Shown here in pieces: positions 1-8,189 of a DNA stretch of 46,272 nucleotides. Each line of letters begins with the position of its first letter. Within the stretch, counting starts at the first letter, position 1. The DNA is taken from positions 1 through 46,272 of the IMG/VR virus record IMGVR_UViG_3300009151_000115, one strand, 5' to 3'. The stretch comes from a virus. Both the position numbers and the translations under genes were made by a program. The notes under the pieces were generated by a model, which saw nothing but the letters and a program-made list of their open reading frames with translations, did not search any database and had not been told where the DNA came from.

Positions 1-855
1 AAGATTAGCCTAGGTGCTCGTCAGAATGTTATTAGCGTTGTTTCAGTTAACCTGGACACCACTACAGCAACTACAGGTTACGTACCTGCTCAATCTTCAA
101 CTGGAATTAACGCCCAGATTAGCCCACTTACTCTGCTCACTAGCGTAAGCCCAACTACTACAGCATTCAGCCTTGCTGGATTTGCTGCTCAGGGTTACAC
201 AGCTGGTGGAGAAGACGGTACTAACACTGGTGTTCAATTTGCTAATGCAACCCTATCTGGTGATGCCTCAAGCGTCACACTTATTGGTCCAGACGGTTCA
301 CGTTTTGCACTTGCTTACAACGGTACTGCTTCTACCATCTCTGGTGGTTGGGCTACTGTATGGCAGGACTACAATAACCGTTACATCTCAACTGCTTCTG
401 GTATCAGCTTGCTAGTTAAGGCTGATGGTCTTGGAACTGCTTACCCTGTAAGCGTTAATACAACACTTTCTGGTACAGGTGGTAACGTTGTTACTATTGG
501 TACTAAGGCTGGTGAATTTGCTGGAATTGCTCTAGTTAACATTCCAGCTGGTAACTTTGGATTTGTTCAAATCGAAGGTACTTGCCCTAAGGCTGCCGTT
601 GCTTCTGGTGTAGCTGTTGGTGCAACAATTGCTGTAAGCGGTTCAAGCAACGCTGGTTACCTAGCTGTTCCAACCAACACTACTGCTTCTGTAAGTAGCC
701 TTGGTGTTGTAACTGGTACTGCTCTTGCTAACAACGTTGTAGGTACAGTTCTTACTGCTCCTGCTTCAGGTACTAACGGTCAATTCTTCGCAACAATTGA
801 CATCCGTAGCCGTAAGGTTAAGAAGCCTTACGTCCGAGTGCTTAACAAAAACTAG
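1..855 (+). CDS. Virion surface or head protein, C-terminal part (partial)
   Basis: Frame 1 is open from the first base to the TAG at 853-855, giving 284 residues without the N-terminus. The protein is rich in Gly, Ala, Thr, Ser and Val with almost no charge until a basic C-terminus (RSRKVKKPYVRV). The central stretch with FGFVQIEG followed by VAVGATIAVSG resembles phage capsid decoration or head-fibre proteins, but its place just before the tail chaperones would also suit a tail tube protein. Codons are richer in C and G than in the genes that follow (AAC, AAG, TAC preferred), as expected for an abundantly made virion protein. The structural assignment is inferred from composition and position; the exact role is uncertain. 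Confidence 0.6.
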   Translation, partial: KISLGARQNVISVVSVNLDTTTATTGYVPAQSSTGINAQISPLTLLTSVSPTTTAFSLAGFAAQGYTAGGEDGTNTGVQFANATLSGDASSVTLIGPDGSRFALAYNGTASTISGGWATVWQDYNNRYISTASGISLLVKADGLGTAYPVSVNTTLSGTGGNVVTIGTKAGEFAGIALVNIPAGNFGFVQIEGTCPKAAVASGVAVGATIAVSGSSNAGYLAVPTNTTASVSSLGVVTGTALANNVVGTVLTAPASGTNGQFFATIDIRSRKVKKPYVRVLNKN

Positions 856-868
856 TTAAATCAACTGG

Positions 869-885
869 TAGGCCGAAAGGCCCTA
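869..885 (+). other. Small GNRA hairpin between virion protein and tail chaperone
   Basis: GGCC-GAAA-GGCC forms a 4-bp GC stem closed by a GAAA tetraloop, extended by a TA/TA pair with one bulged C. No T-run follows, so it is not an intrinsic terminator. It may stabilise the 3' end of the upstream message or act as a processing mark. It lies just before the AAAGG ribosome site (891-895) of the next gene. Confidence 0.4.
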
Positions 886-899
886 GATCCAAAGGTAAA

Positions 900-1424
900 A
901 TGACAACAGACATTGAAAACGGATGGGGGATTGAAGACCTTCCTCAGACCGAAAGTAAGGGGATTGATGCATTCCCTAACGAGTGGAAAGACGAGTTTGA
1001 AGGTTTACTATTTCTTGGTAAACTAGAAAAAGAAGTAGATCGTATTCCTTATCACAAGTTCGTGGTAAGGACGCTAACGATCAATGAAAAGTTAGAAGTT
1101 AGTCTACTGGCTAAACCATTTATTGAAACGATCGGTTACGGTCGTGCTTACAAGGCTTCTGTAGTAGCAGCTGGCCTTATTAGTGTAGATGGCCGTGATA
1201 TGGTACCTCTTAGTAAAGGTATTAATGTCATTAGACAAAAGTATGAGTATATTGTTAACAACTGGTATGACACTGTTATTGATATTCTTTATGAAGAAAT
1301 TGAAATGCTGGAAACCAAAGTTATTTTTATACTTCAAGAGTTAAATATCATTGAACCTCTTGTTCGTCAAAGCGTATTTGAGCAAACTGAAGAGGAAAAT
1401 GATACCCCAAAAGGTGGGAAGTAG
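900..1424 (+). CDS. Tail assembly chaperone, upstream frame (gpG-like)
   Basis: A 174-aa soluble, acidic, alpha-helical protein placed directly before the tape measure gene, the conserved position of tail assembly chaperones. It would bind the tape measure protein while the tail tube polymerises and is normally absent from the finished virion. The ATG at 900 has AAAGG 5 bases upstream. The last codons (N-D-T-P-K-G-G-K) contain a CCCAAAA slippery site, and the -1 frame then runs into the next gene without a stop. No specific sequence motif is diagnostic; the call rests on position, length and the frameshift signal. Confidence 0.75.
   Translation: MTTDIENGWGIEDLPQTESKGIDAFPNEWKDEFEGLLFLGKLEKEVDRIPYHKFVVRTLTINEKLEVSLLAKPFIETIGYGRAYKASVVAAGLISVDGRDMVPLSKGINVIRQKYEYIVNNWYDTVIDILYEEIEMLETKVIFILQELNIIEPLVRQSVFEQTEEENDTPKGGK
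1406..1412 (+). other. Programmed -1 frameshift site CCCAAAA
   Basis: The zero-frame codons ACC-CCA-AAA-GGT place the heptamer C-CCA-AAA in the canonical X-XXY-YYZ register. After a -1 slip reading continues AGG-TGG-GAA-GTA-GAT and stays open through the ATG at 1442 to the stop at 1825. The upstream frame otherwise stops at 1422-1424. The fusion would have 171 + 137 = 308 residues. This matches the lambda G/GT arrangement known from many tailed phages. Confidence 0.85.
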
Positions 1425-1441
1425 ATCCTTACGTTATTGAG

Positions 1442-1825
1442 ATGAGCGAGTTAGCTTATCTTCGAGGTTTACTAAACCAAGCTGATCTTAATTCAGTTCA
1501 AGAAGCCATGCTTTCTGCTGTGATTCGTCGCAACAAAAAAGAAGAAATTGATTTTGAGACTGCAAAGTTTGAACAAATGATGTTTATTAATAATCCTTCA
1601 TTGTATAAAGATTACATGGAAAATAAGCAACAACAAGAAATAAGTGGCAATGATGGTGTTCAATGGATGGCACCTGAAAGTATTGAAGAAGCTGCAGAAC
1701 TTATGGACATGTTTAGCGACATTGATAAACAGCTTAAAGAAATGGATAATGAACCCATTGCACAGGTTAATTTCTTAGATGCATTGGGTGGTATTAATTT
1801 AGACGAGATTGGAGATGATGAATAA
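1442..1825 (+). CDS. Tail assembly chaperone, downstream frame (gpT-like extension)
   Basis: A 127-aa acidic, helical protein, probably made mainly as the C-terminal part of a -1 frameshift fusion with the upstream frame. The frame is open back to 1403, so the fused segment adds about ten residues before this ATG. No good ribosome site precedes the ATG at 1442, which supports expression by frameshifting. The gene overlaps the tape measure start (TAATG at 1823-1827). In the family the extended chaperone joins tape measure and tail tube subunits during assembly. Confidence 0.75.
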   Translation: MSELAYLRGLLNQADLNSVQEAMLSAVIRRNKKEEIDFETAKFEQMMFINNPSLYKDYMENKQQQEISGNDGVQWMAPESIEEAAELMDMFSDIDKQLKEMDNEPIAQVNFLDALGGINLDEIGDDE

Positions 1826-4104
1826 TGGCAGATCCGATACAGTTAGAATTTGAATTCCCTGATAATACAGGACCCATTTCGTCTAGTTGGTCAGGTCTTG
1901 CTACCATTAGTAAAGATATGCGTGAATCTTGGGAGGCTATCAATCTTTCAATGGACACAACCATGGAAAAAGCTGATAAACTACGTCTAAAATTAGATCT
2001 TAAAGATGAAGTTTTGCTAGGCATAAAAACAATGCTTGATGAAATTACAACTGCTATCAATACCAATGATGCAACTTTAAGAAATAGTTTACAAATGATT
2101 AATCAAATCATGGGAAGTTCCAACAGTGTTGCGCAGCTTACAAGCCGTATTGATGGATATGCTCCTCAAGGACAAAATGGTTTTTCTAATCCTCTCGCTG
2201 GTCCAATGCAATATGCAGCTGCTGCCAACCAAGCTCGTCAACGGCAAGTTGATCCATTTAATTCACCCAGCGCTATGTCGTCACAATTTGCTGACTATAA
2301 CCAACCCACTTTCTTTGGAAAACATGCCACTATAAGGCCAAATCCAGAAGAACTTGGTGATGCTAGTGGATCTGGTAGAGGCCGTGGTGGCGGCGGTGGC
2401 CGTAGAACAAGCAACGACATGGGTTCATTTGACGATGAATTTGAACCAATGAATGAAATACCATTTGGAACAACAGGTGCTGGCGATGCACAATATAGCA
2501 ACCCTCTTGGTCAATATGCATTTGGTACGCATCAAACTCCACGTCCAGTACCAGATAAGATAAGCGGAGTAATTAAAAATCAAGCAATGTTACAACCATT
2601 ACTTAATAAAAGTGGTGGATTTAGTAATGAAGCTGAACAACTTTTGAATCAAGGTAATTATAATGCACTTACTTCTCAAGCAATTCACGGTGGAATGGGT
2701 GCTATAAGTCAAAGTGCACTCGGAATAATCCCTGGAATAGGTGGAGCATTAGGTCAACTTGCCGGTATTTTAAGTGCTATGGCTGCAAATAAAAATGCTG
2801 GAGAAGGTAAATTTAGCGATACACAAACAAAAATATTAGATAAACTTGGCAATGCTGTAGAAAAATTTACTCAATCTCCAGCTGCTATTACTGCTGCCAA
2901 GGCTGCTAGCTTGGGTGCTGGTACTTTCAATGCAATAAGAGGAACACAGAACGCAGTTTTGGGCGGATATTCATATCCTTCACAATCACTTGCTAATGTT
3001 ACTGGTGGTCAAGTACAATACATGCCATGGAATGGTAATAATGCATTGGCTTTTCAAGCTTCAAATTATTTATATTCTATGCAACATGGTTTAGGAATGA
3101 CTTATAGTAGTCAAGATGCACAAACAGCATCTATGGCAGCTATGCAACTTGGTCTAAAAGGTGGTGCTGGAACCAATTACAAGAATCTTGATTATACAGC
3201 GCAAACTAAATATGGTTTAAGTCATGGAGAAACTCAACAAACAATAAATACTGCTCTTGCTTATGGAGTTAATACAAATCAAATGATGTCTGGACTTTAT
3301 GATGCTAGAACATCTGCTAATAAAGTTGGTAACACTCCAATAGGATATACCGACATGGCTTATCAAATGGGTGTAGCTAAATCAGCAAGTCTTGGTTATC
3401 AAGGACAAGCAGCAATAGCAATGGGTAAATCATCTGCTGCATTTGGTGCTGGCAATCAAATTGCTGCAAATGCTGGTATGACTGGTCAAGAACTTATGGG
3501 TACTACTCTTGGTACTGCTTTGTTTGCACAACAAGCCGGTGTTTCTTTTATGAATGCTTATGCAGCTGCTCAAAACATGAGTGGTGCTCAAGCACAAAAA
3601 TTGCAATCTAACGCAATGTTAGGATTGTTGGTTAACCTTGGTATACCAGTTAATTCAATTCAAAAACTTTCTGACCTCAACCCATACGCTATTAAATTAG
3701 GTATTATTCTTCCGCAACTTGGCGTTACTGACGTAACTACACCACAACAAGCTACTGTTTGGGCATGGGGAATTATTCAACAATCAAGAGGTTTTAAAGC
3801 TGGTACCGGAACGTCTAATGTTGCATTCGGAACACCAGGAACAGGAACACAAGGAGTGCCAGCCAATTCTACTTTGTTGGGTTCAACAGACAATAGCAAC
3901 TTATCACAATCTTTAAATAGTGTAGGGTTTAATTCAACAGGTCTTGGTGCTGGAGGATCTTCTTCTGCAACAACCTCTAATGGAGTAACAGTACAAGTGA
4001 ACCTAGCACCTGGTCTACAAAACATTATTACTGCTACAGTTCAAAGTGCAAATGCTGCTGCAACAAGCCCTAGTGCTCGTGTAAATAATCCAAGTGGTGC
4101 ATAA
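1825..4104 (+). CDS. Tape measure protein
   Basis: A 759-aa protein directly after the chaperone pair, the conserved site of the tape measure gene. Residues 1-100 are helical and charged. A Gly/Arg-rich linker lies near 182-194, and a hydrophobic Gly/Ala/Leu stretch around 295-320 could insert into or contact the host membrane. The remainder is Ala, Gln, Asn and Gly rich, with many predicted short helices. By the usual rule of about 0.15 nm per residue the tail would be roughly 110 nm; that is an estimate. No lysozyme or peptidase motif was recognised in it. The start overlaps the stop of the preceding gene. Confidence 0.8.
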   Translation: MADPIQLEFEFPDNTGPISSSWSGLATISKDMRESWEAINLSMDTTMEKADKLRLKLDLKDEVLLGIKTMLDEITTAINTNDATLRNSLQMINQIMGSSNSVAQLTSRIDGYAPQGQNGFSNPLAGPMQYAAAANQARQRQVDPFNSPSAMSSQFADYNQPTFFGKHATIRPNPEELGDASGSGRGRGGGGGRRTSNDMGSFDDEFEPMNEIPFGTTGAGDAQYSNPLGQYAFGTHQTPRPVPDKISGVIKNQAMLQPLLNKSGGFSNEAEQLLNQGNYNALTSQAIHGGMGAISQSALGIIPGIGGALGQLAGILSAMAANKNAGEGKFSDTQTKILDKLGNAVEKFTQSPAAITAAKAASLGAGTFNAIRGTQNAVLGGYSYPSQSLANVTGGQVQYMPWNGNNALAFQASNYLYSMQHGLGMTYSSQDAQTASMAAMQLGLKGGAGTNYKNLDYTAQTKYGLSHGETQQTINTALAYGVNTNQMMSGLYDARTSANKVGNTPIGYTDMAYQMGVAKSASLGYQGQAAIAMGKSSAAFGAGNQIAANAGMTGQELMGTTLGTALFAQQAGVSFMNAYAAAQNMSGAQAQKLQSNAMLGLLVNLGIPVNSIQKLSDLNPYAIKLGIILPQLGVTDVTTPQQATVWAWGIIQQSRGFKAGTGTSNVAFGTPGTGTQGVPANSTLLGSTDNSNLSQSLNSVGFNSTGLGAGGSSSATTSNGVTVQVNLAPGLQNIITATVQSANAAATSPSARVNNPSGA

Positions 4105-4106
4105 AA

Positions 4107-4643
4107 ATGGCAACACAGTTTGACAACAAGTACGAAACTGCGACCTTAACCGATAACACAACAGGAATAACATACAGTTTCCCGTTCAATGTAAATAGTC
4201 TTTCTTGGACGTATCAAATGAATACAAGCAGTTATAGTACGATTGGTGGACGTGTAACACAATTGTTGTCTACACGAGTTAATACAGTATTTTTGCAAGG
4301 TGAAGCTGGAAGTAGACAAAGACTTTTGAATCTATATAGCCAGTTTAAAACGATGCAAGACAATCAAAATAAACATAAAACTAGTATGACTTTGAATGTT
4401 GCTAGCCAAGGTATCACTATGAACGTATGGTTGGAGCAAATGCAAATAGGTTGGGGAGTTGACACTGTAACTTATCAATACAATATGGCTTTTGAAGTAG
4501 ACGGAGATTTAAGTAGCAGTACTCAATTATCTACTGCAGTAACAAATGATGCATTAAACAGAATAACCAATGGTGTTGGATATAATGCCGATTATATTGG
4601 TTTTACCACTACTAACGTAAATCTTAACTTAACTGGGAAATAA
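4107..4643 (+). CDS. Putative tail or baseplate protein
   Basis: A 178-aa protein following the tape measure stop by two bases. It is Thr, Asn, Ser and Gln rich with alternating hydrophobic residues, typical of beta-rich tail tube or baseplate proteins. It has no cysteine pairs, membrane segment or enzyme motif. Position between tape measure and hub suggests a baseplate or tail-tip connector, as for the small proteins between these genes in other myoviruses. Family not recognised. Confidence 0.5.
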   Translation: MATQFDNKYETATLTDNTTGITYSFPFNVNSLSWTYQMNTSSYSTIGGRVTQLLSTRVNTVFLQGEAGSRQRLLNLYSQFKTMQDNQNKHKTSMTLNVASQGITMNVWLEQMQIGWGVDTVTYQYNMAFEVDGDLSSSTQLSTAVTNDALNRITNGVGYNADYIGFTTTNVNLNLTGK

Positions 4644-4645
4644 CA

Positions 4646-4819
4646 ATGATTCAAGATTATTCATATTCTAACTGCAAAATATCTAACCCTATTGTGCAAC
4701 CAGGAAGACAAACCGTAACATTTAATGGAATGGCATGGAGTAGCACAGGCATGATGCATGAAGTTACTAATGTTAGTAGCAATGAAAGCTGGCAGCAATG
4801 GCTGGGAACGCAACAGTAA
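4646..4819 (+). CDS. Small hypothetical tail-module protein
   Basis: A 57-codon reading frame starting 3 bases after the previous stop and ending inside the next gene (22-base overlap). Its composition (Ser, Asn, Gln, Thr, Trp) matches its neighbours. It fills what would otherwise be a 154-base gap in a module with no other gaps. It could be an independent small connector, or the N-terminal part of the next gene if a -1 shift or a sequencing error joins the two frames. No ribosome site stronger than AACTGGGAAAT is seen. Confidence 0.45.
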   Translation: MIQDYSYSNCKISNPIVQPGRQTVTFNGMAWSSTGMMHEVTNVSSNESWQQWLGTQQ

Positions 4820-5472
4820 CTCTATACGACGGTAATAAAAGCATCACATTTGAAATATGGATGCAGACTTTTGCGACGGCTTCAATAACTGAATTTAACA
4901 GTGGACAAGTACGCAATGGAGTTAGCTGGATGCCAATTCGTCGTGGTGAAACTTCTGTGCAATTTTCTATATCATGGCCATTGGTTGGCACAAGCAAAGC
5001 CGCTGATCTTGGGTTTGAAAATTTTGACCCTAAAGATGGTTTTGGTAAAATGCAACATTTCCAAGATATTATGAGAAAACATCAGCAATCTCTTGTTAAT
5101 GGTAGTACAAATACCCCCATGATATTAAACTATTACAATAATAGTGATAAAAGTTCGCCAATTTACAACACGCTTATTAGCCAACAACCTTTGTCTTCTT
5201 TGAAATATAGCGGTTGGATTCAACAAGTAGAAAAAAACTATATTAGATTTCAAAATGTCTATATGACAAACTATAATATGATAGTGATTAATCCTAATAC
5301 AACTAGCATAACTGCTGCAAATACTCCTTCTTATCTAAATTCAACAACTAGTGTTAAATCATCAACCACTTTTGCACCAACCGCTGCTACGCAAAATGCA
5401 TATGGTTCAAATTGGATCAACGTTAATGTATTAGTTTCCGGTACCAACTTAATTCAAGGATTGCCAAAATAA
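4798..5472 (+). CDS. Putative baseplate or tail protein
   Basis: A 224-aa protein of beta-rich, Asn/Thr/Ser/Gln-rich composition like the two before it. The ATG at 4798 has only a weak GAAAG upstream, and an in-frame TGA at 4783-4785 limits upstream extension, so translation is probably coupled to the 57-aa frame it overlaps. It ends by overlapping the hub start (TAATG). Its position suggests a baseplate component; family not recognised. Confidence 0.5.
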   Translation: MAGNATVTLYDGNKSITFEIWMQTFATASITEFNSGQVRNGVSWMPIRRGETSVQFSISWPLVGTSKAADLGFENFDPKDGFGKMQHFQDIMRKHQQSLVNGSTNTPMILNYYNNSDKSSPIYNTLISQQPLSSLKYSGWIQQVEKNYIRFQNVYMTNYNMIVINPNTTSITAANTPSYLNSTTSVKSSTTFAPTAATQNAYGSNWINVNVLVSGTNLIQGLPK

Positions 5473-8189
5473 TGGGTCTTAATAACGCAGGTACTTTTAC
5501 TTATACACCAGATATTAGCTGCACTATTAGCACGTTAAAAAATGGTGTTCTTGACGTATCTAATGATATAATGAATTTTCAAGTTACTCGCAATTTAAAT
5601 GCAGTTAGTACTTTTAACGCTACGCTTGCAAACCCAAGACGCAAATATAACCGTGTAATTAATACTATGGACAAAATTACCGTGTTCCTTAAAAGAACTA
5701 ATTATGTACAAGTTTTTACAGGTTATGTAACGTTAGCACCTATTGAAACATTGGTTCCTACACCCATTCAAATCCAAGCATCGTGCACATTAAGAAACCT
5801 CCAGCAAACATACTGGGATGACACTTTGTTGGAATACCAATCATTGCTACTTAACTACATGGATAGTTCTGCAGCTAGCAGCAATGCAACTTTAAATGAT
5901 GGTGGTGTCTCGCAAGTTGTTGTTAATTTATTAACTAAGGTAGCCGGTTGGGATCCTAGTAGAATTCATGTTGCACCAGTTCCTCAAAAATTTCTTGATT
6001 TAGCTGGTACTATTGCTAAAAACCAAGATAATTATAATAGCACAATCAATCAAACCACAGTACAAACTATTGCAACTATTGTTGGTGTTAATAATATTAC
6101 TAGCGGTCAAAGTAATTCTAACAATAAATATGTTTATGGTAAACAACAAACTGTAAAAGATACTGCTGCACCAGATGGTGGCGTGGGAACTAATTTTTCT
6201 GTATCAAGAGCTATAGCTTTAAAAACTGCAGCTATAAATGGTAAAAATAAACAATATTTTCCTGGACCAAGTTCAATGAATCCAGTAAGTCTTAATAAAA
6301 CCGATGAAAATATTTATTATTGCAGTGTTCCATTTTCTTATATAACTAATCCTGATCCAAATATTATTAATAATGCTAAAAGTTGGATTTCTGAAAATGC
6401 TTATAATTCAAAAGATAAGTATAACGGAAGAATGTTGCTTCTCACAAATACTAAAACCAATAGAGTTGTAGCACTTAGAGCAACAACTGTAACTCAAAAA
6501 GTCGATAAAGATGGCAACCTTGTTTATCAAAATGGTTCCACTGTAGCAGAACCTAATTCTAACGCTGTGCAATGTCACCCTGGAGTTGTTGCTTATCTAA
6601 ATGCCGCCATTGGTGACCCAACTCAATGGAGCAATAAAGTTGCTGTTGATTATGCATATATTGAAATATCATGGGCTGATCAATCTCAAGTATCATCACC
6701 AGGCCCTCAACAAGTAATTCAACAATCTACCATAACCAATACTCAATCATATCTTGGTATCAATTCACAAAACAATGTTACTTCTCAGGTTCTTACAAGT
6801 GCTGTTGAAGCATTAAATTATTACCTACGCCAACAATTTGGTGCTCAATATAGTCAAGATACTAGTGGAGCTCATTACCGTGAAACACCAAACACTCCAG
6901 GTAAAAATAGCGGTGGTTATTTTGACTGTTCTGGTTTAGTACAATGGGGTTACCGACAAATTGGTATTACAATTGGTGGAAACACTTATTCGCAATTTGG
7001 TACTGGTAGCAACTCTGATAATAATAAATGTGGTCTATGGATTCCACCTAATCAAATGCCAATCCCAGGTGATTTGCTGTTCTGGGATGTTCCTAGCGAT
7101 GGTTCTAAACAACCAGGTCACGTAACTTACCTTGAAACTCCATTTATAAACGACAAAGCAACAATGATTCAATCATCTACCTATGGCAAACCTGTAGGAG
7201 AAAGTCCTGTTTATTGGTCACAAATTAAAAATGGCGGAAGCCCTCCTGGTTGGGGAATGTCATATATGGGTGCTCGTAGACCATTAACTCTACACCCAGG
7301 TTGGGGTCAATACTTTAGACAATCTGTAACAGTACCAAGTACATCTGCCAATGCTAATTATTCAACTACCGAAACTTCTACATTGGTTACTGATATTCAA
7401 GGATGGAATACTCAATGGATATCACCTAATTACAACATTGTTGCTTCTACAATCCAAGGTACTCCAAGAGCGTTTATATTGGATAATCCATTAATGCAAG
7501 ATTTGCATCAAGTAGTGCAAGCTGGATTAAGAACATATATGAGTGCTCCCAACGGAGATTTTGTAGCTTGGTTTCCTGATTGGTATGGAATTTATGGTAT
7601 GGATCCTGTAATGGAAATATGTGATATTGAAATTATTGACTTCCAAATTTACCACAGTGATGATGCATTAGTTACTCACGTAGCAGTTATTGGTGATACT
7701 TCAGGTATTGGTCAATCTATTAACATTGTTGACTACATGAGTACCAATGGTGTTGTTAGTATTCAAGATGTTACCACTATGCAACTTTTATTTGGTCAAC
7801 AAGTAGGTAATACTGCAACTGACCAACAAAATGCTCAAATTGCTCTCAATTTCTTACAAAGATATGGCATTCGACCATTTCCACAAGAAGTAAATGTTAT
7901 CCACAGCCACGCTCTTGAATATTTCTTTGGTCTACAAACTTTTATGCAACAATGGGCAAACCAATTTACAAGCAACGTAACGCTTACTTTTATGCCAGAA
8001 CTATACCCTGGTATGAGAGTTGTTCTTAACCTTGACAATGAAAGCGGCGGTCAAGATCAATACCAATTCTATTGTGTATCAGTAACACACAATGGTGACC
8101 GAAGTGGTGGGTTTACTACTCAGGCAACGATGACTGCTCCAATGAAAAATGGAACAGTTATGCATTACGGACTGGAGTTTGTACAATGA
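5472..8189 (+). CDS. Baseplate hub protein with internal NlpC/P60 peptidoglycan hydrolase
   Basis: A 905-aa tail-tip protein. The first ~130 residues resemble gp27/gpD-type hubs (beta-rich, with FTGYVTLAPIE). Around residues 445-610 sits an NlpC/P60 cysteine peptidase: FDCSGLVQWG with catalytic Cys486, then PGDLLFWD, then GHVTYLE with His550. C-terminal residues 640-905 return to hub-like beta structure. NlpC/P60 enzymes cut the peptide stems of peptidoglycan; at the tail tip this would open the wall during DNA injection. Actinobacterial walls are common targets of this family. The gene overlaps both neighbours by one to four bases. Confidence 0.8.
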   Translation: MGLNNAGTFTYTPDISCTISTLKNGVLDVSNDIMNFQVTRNLNAVSTFNATLANPRRKYNRVINTMDKITVFLKRTNYVQVFTGYVTLAPIETLVPTPIQIQASCTLRNLQQTYWDDTLLEYQSLLLNYMDSSAASSNATLNDGGVSQVVVNLLTKVAGWDPSRIHVAPVPQKFLDLAGTIAKNQDNYNSTINQTTVQTIATIVGVNNITSGQSNSNNKYVYGKQQTVKDTAAPDGGVGTNFSVSRAIALKTAAINGKNKQYFPGPSSMNPVSLNKTDENIYYCSVPFSYITNPDPNIINNAKSWISENAYNSKDKYNGRMLLLTNTKTNRVVALRATTVTQKVDKDGNLVYQNGSTVAEPNSNAVQCHPGVVAYLNAAIGDPTQWSNKVAVDYAYIEISWADQSQVSSPGPQQVIQQSTITNTQSYLGINSQNNVTSQVLTSAVEALNYYLRQQFGAQYSQDTSGAHYRETPNTPGKNSGGYFDCSGLVQWGYRQIGITIGGNTYSQFGTGSNSDNNKCGLWIPPNQMPIPGDLLFWDVPSDGSKQPGHVTYLETPFINDKATMIQSSTYGKPVGESPVYWSQIKNGGSPPGWGMSYMGARRPLTLHPGWGQYFRQSVTVPSTSANANYSTTETSTLVTDIQGWNTQWISPNYNIVASTIQGTPRAFILDNPLMQDLHQVVQAGLRTYMSAPNGDFVAWFPDWYGIYGMDPVMEICDIEIIDFQIYHSDDALVTHVAVIGDTSGIGQSINIVDYMSTNGVVSIQDVTTMQLLFGQQVGNTATDQQNAQIALNFLQRYGIRPFPQEVNVIHSHALEYFFGLQTFMQQWANQFTSNVTLTFMPELYPGMRVVLNLDNESGGQDQYQFYCVSVTHNGDRSGGFTTQATMTAPMKNGTVMHYGLEFVQ

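Noticed and set aside
871-882. Intrinsic terminator after the virion surface protein
   Set aside because: The hairpin is only 4 bp plus a short extension and no T-run follows.
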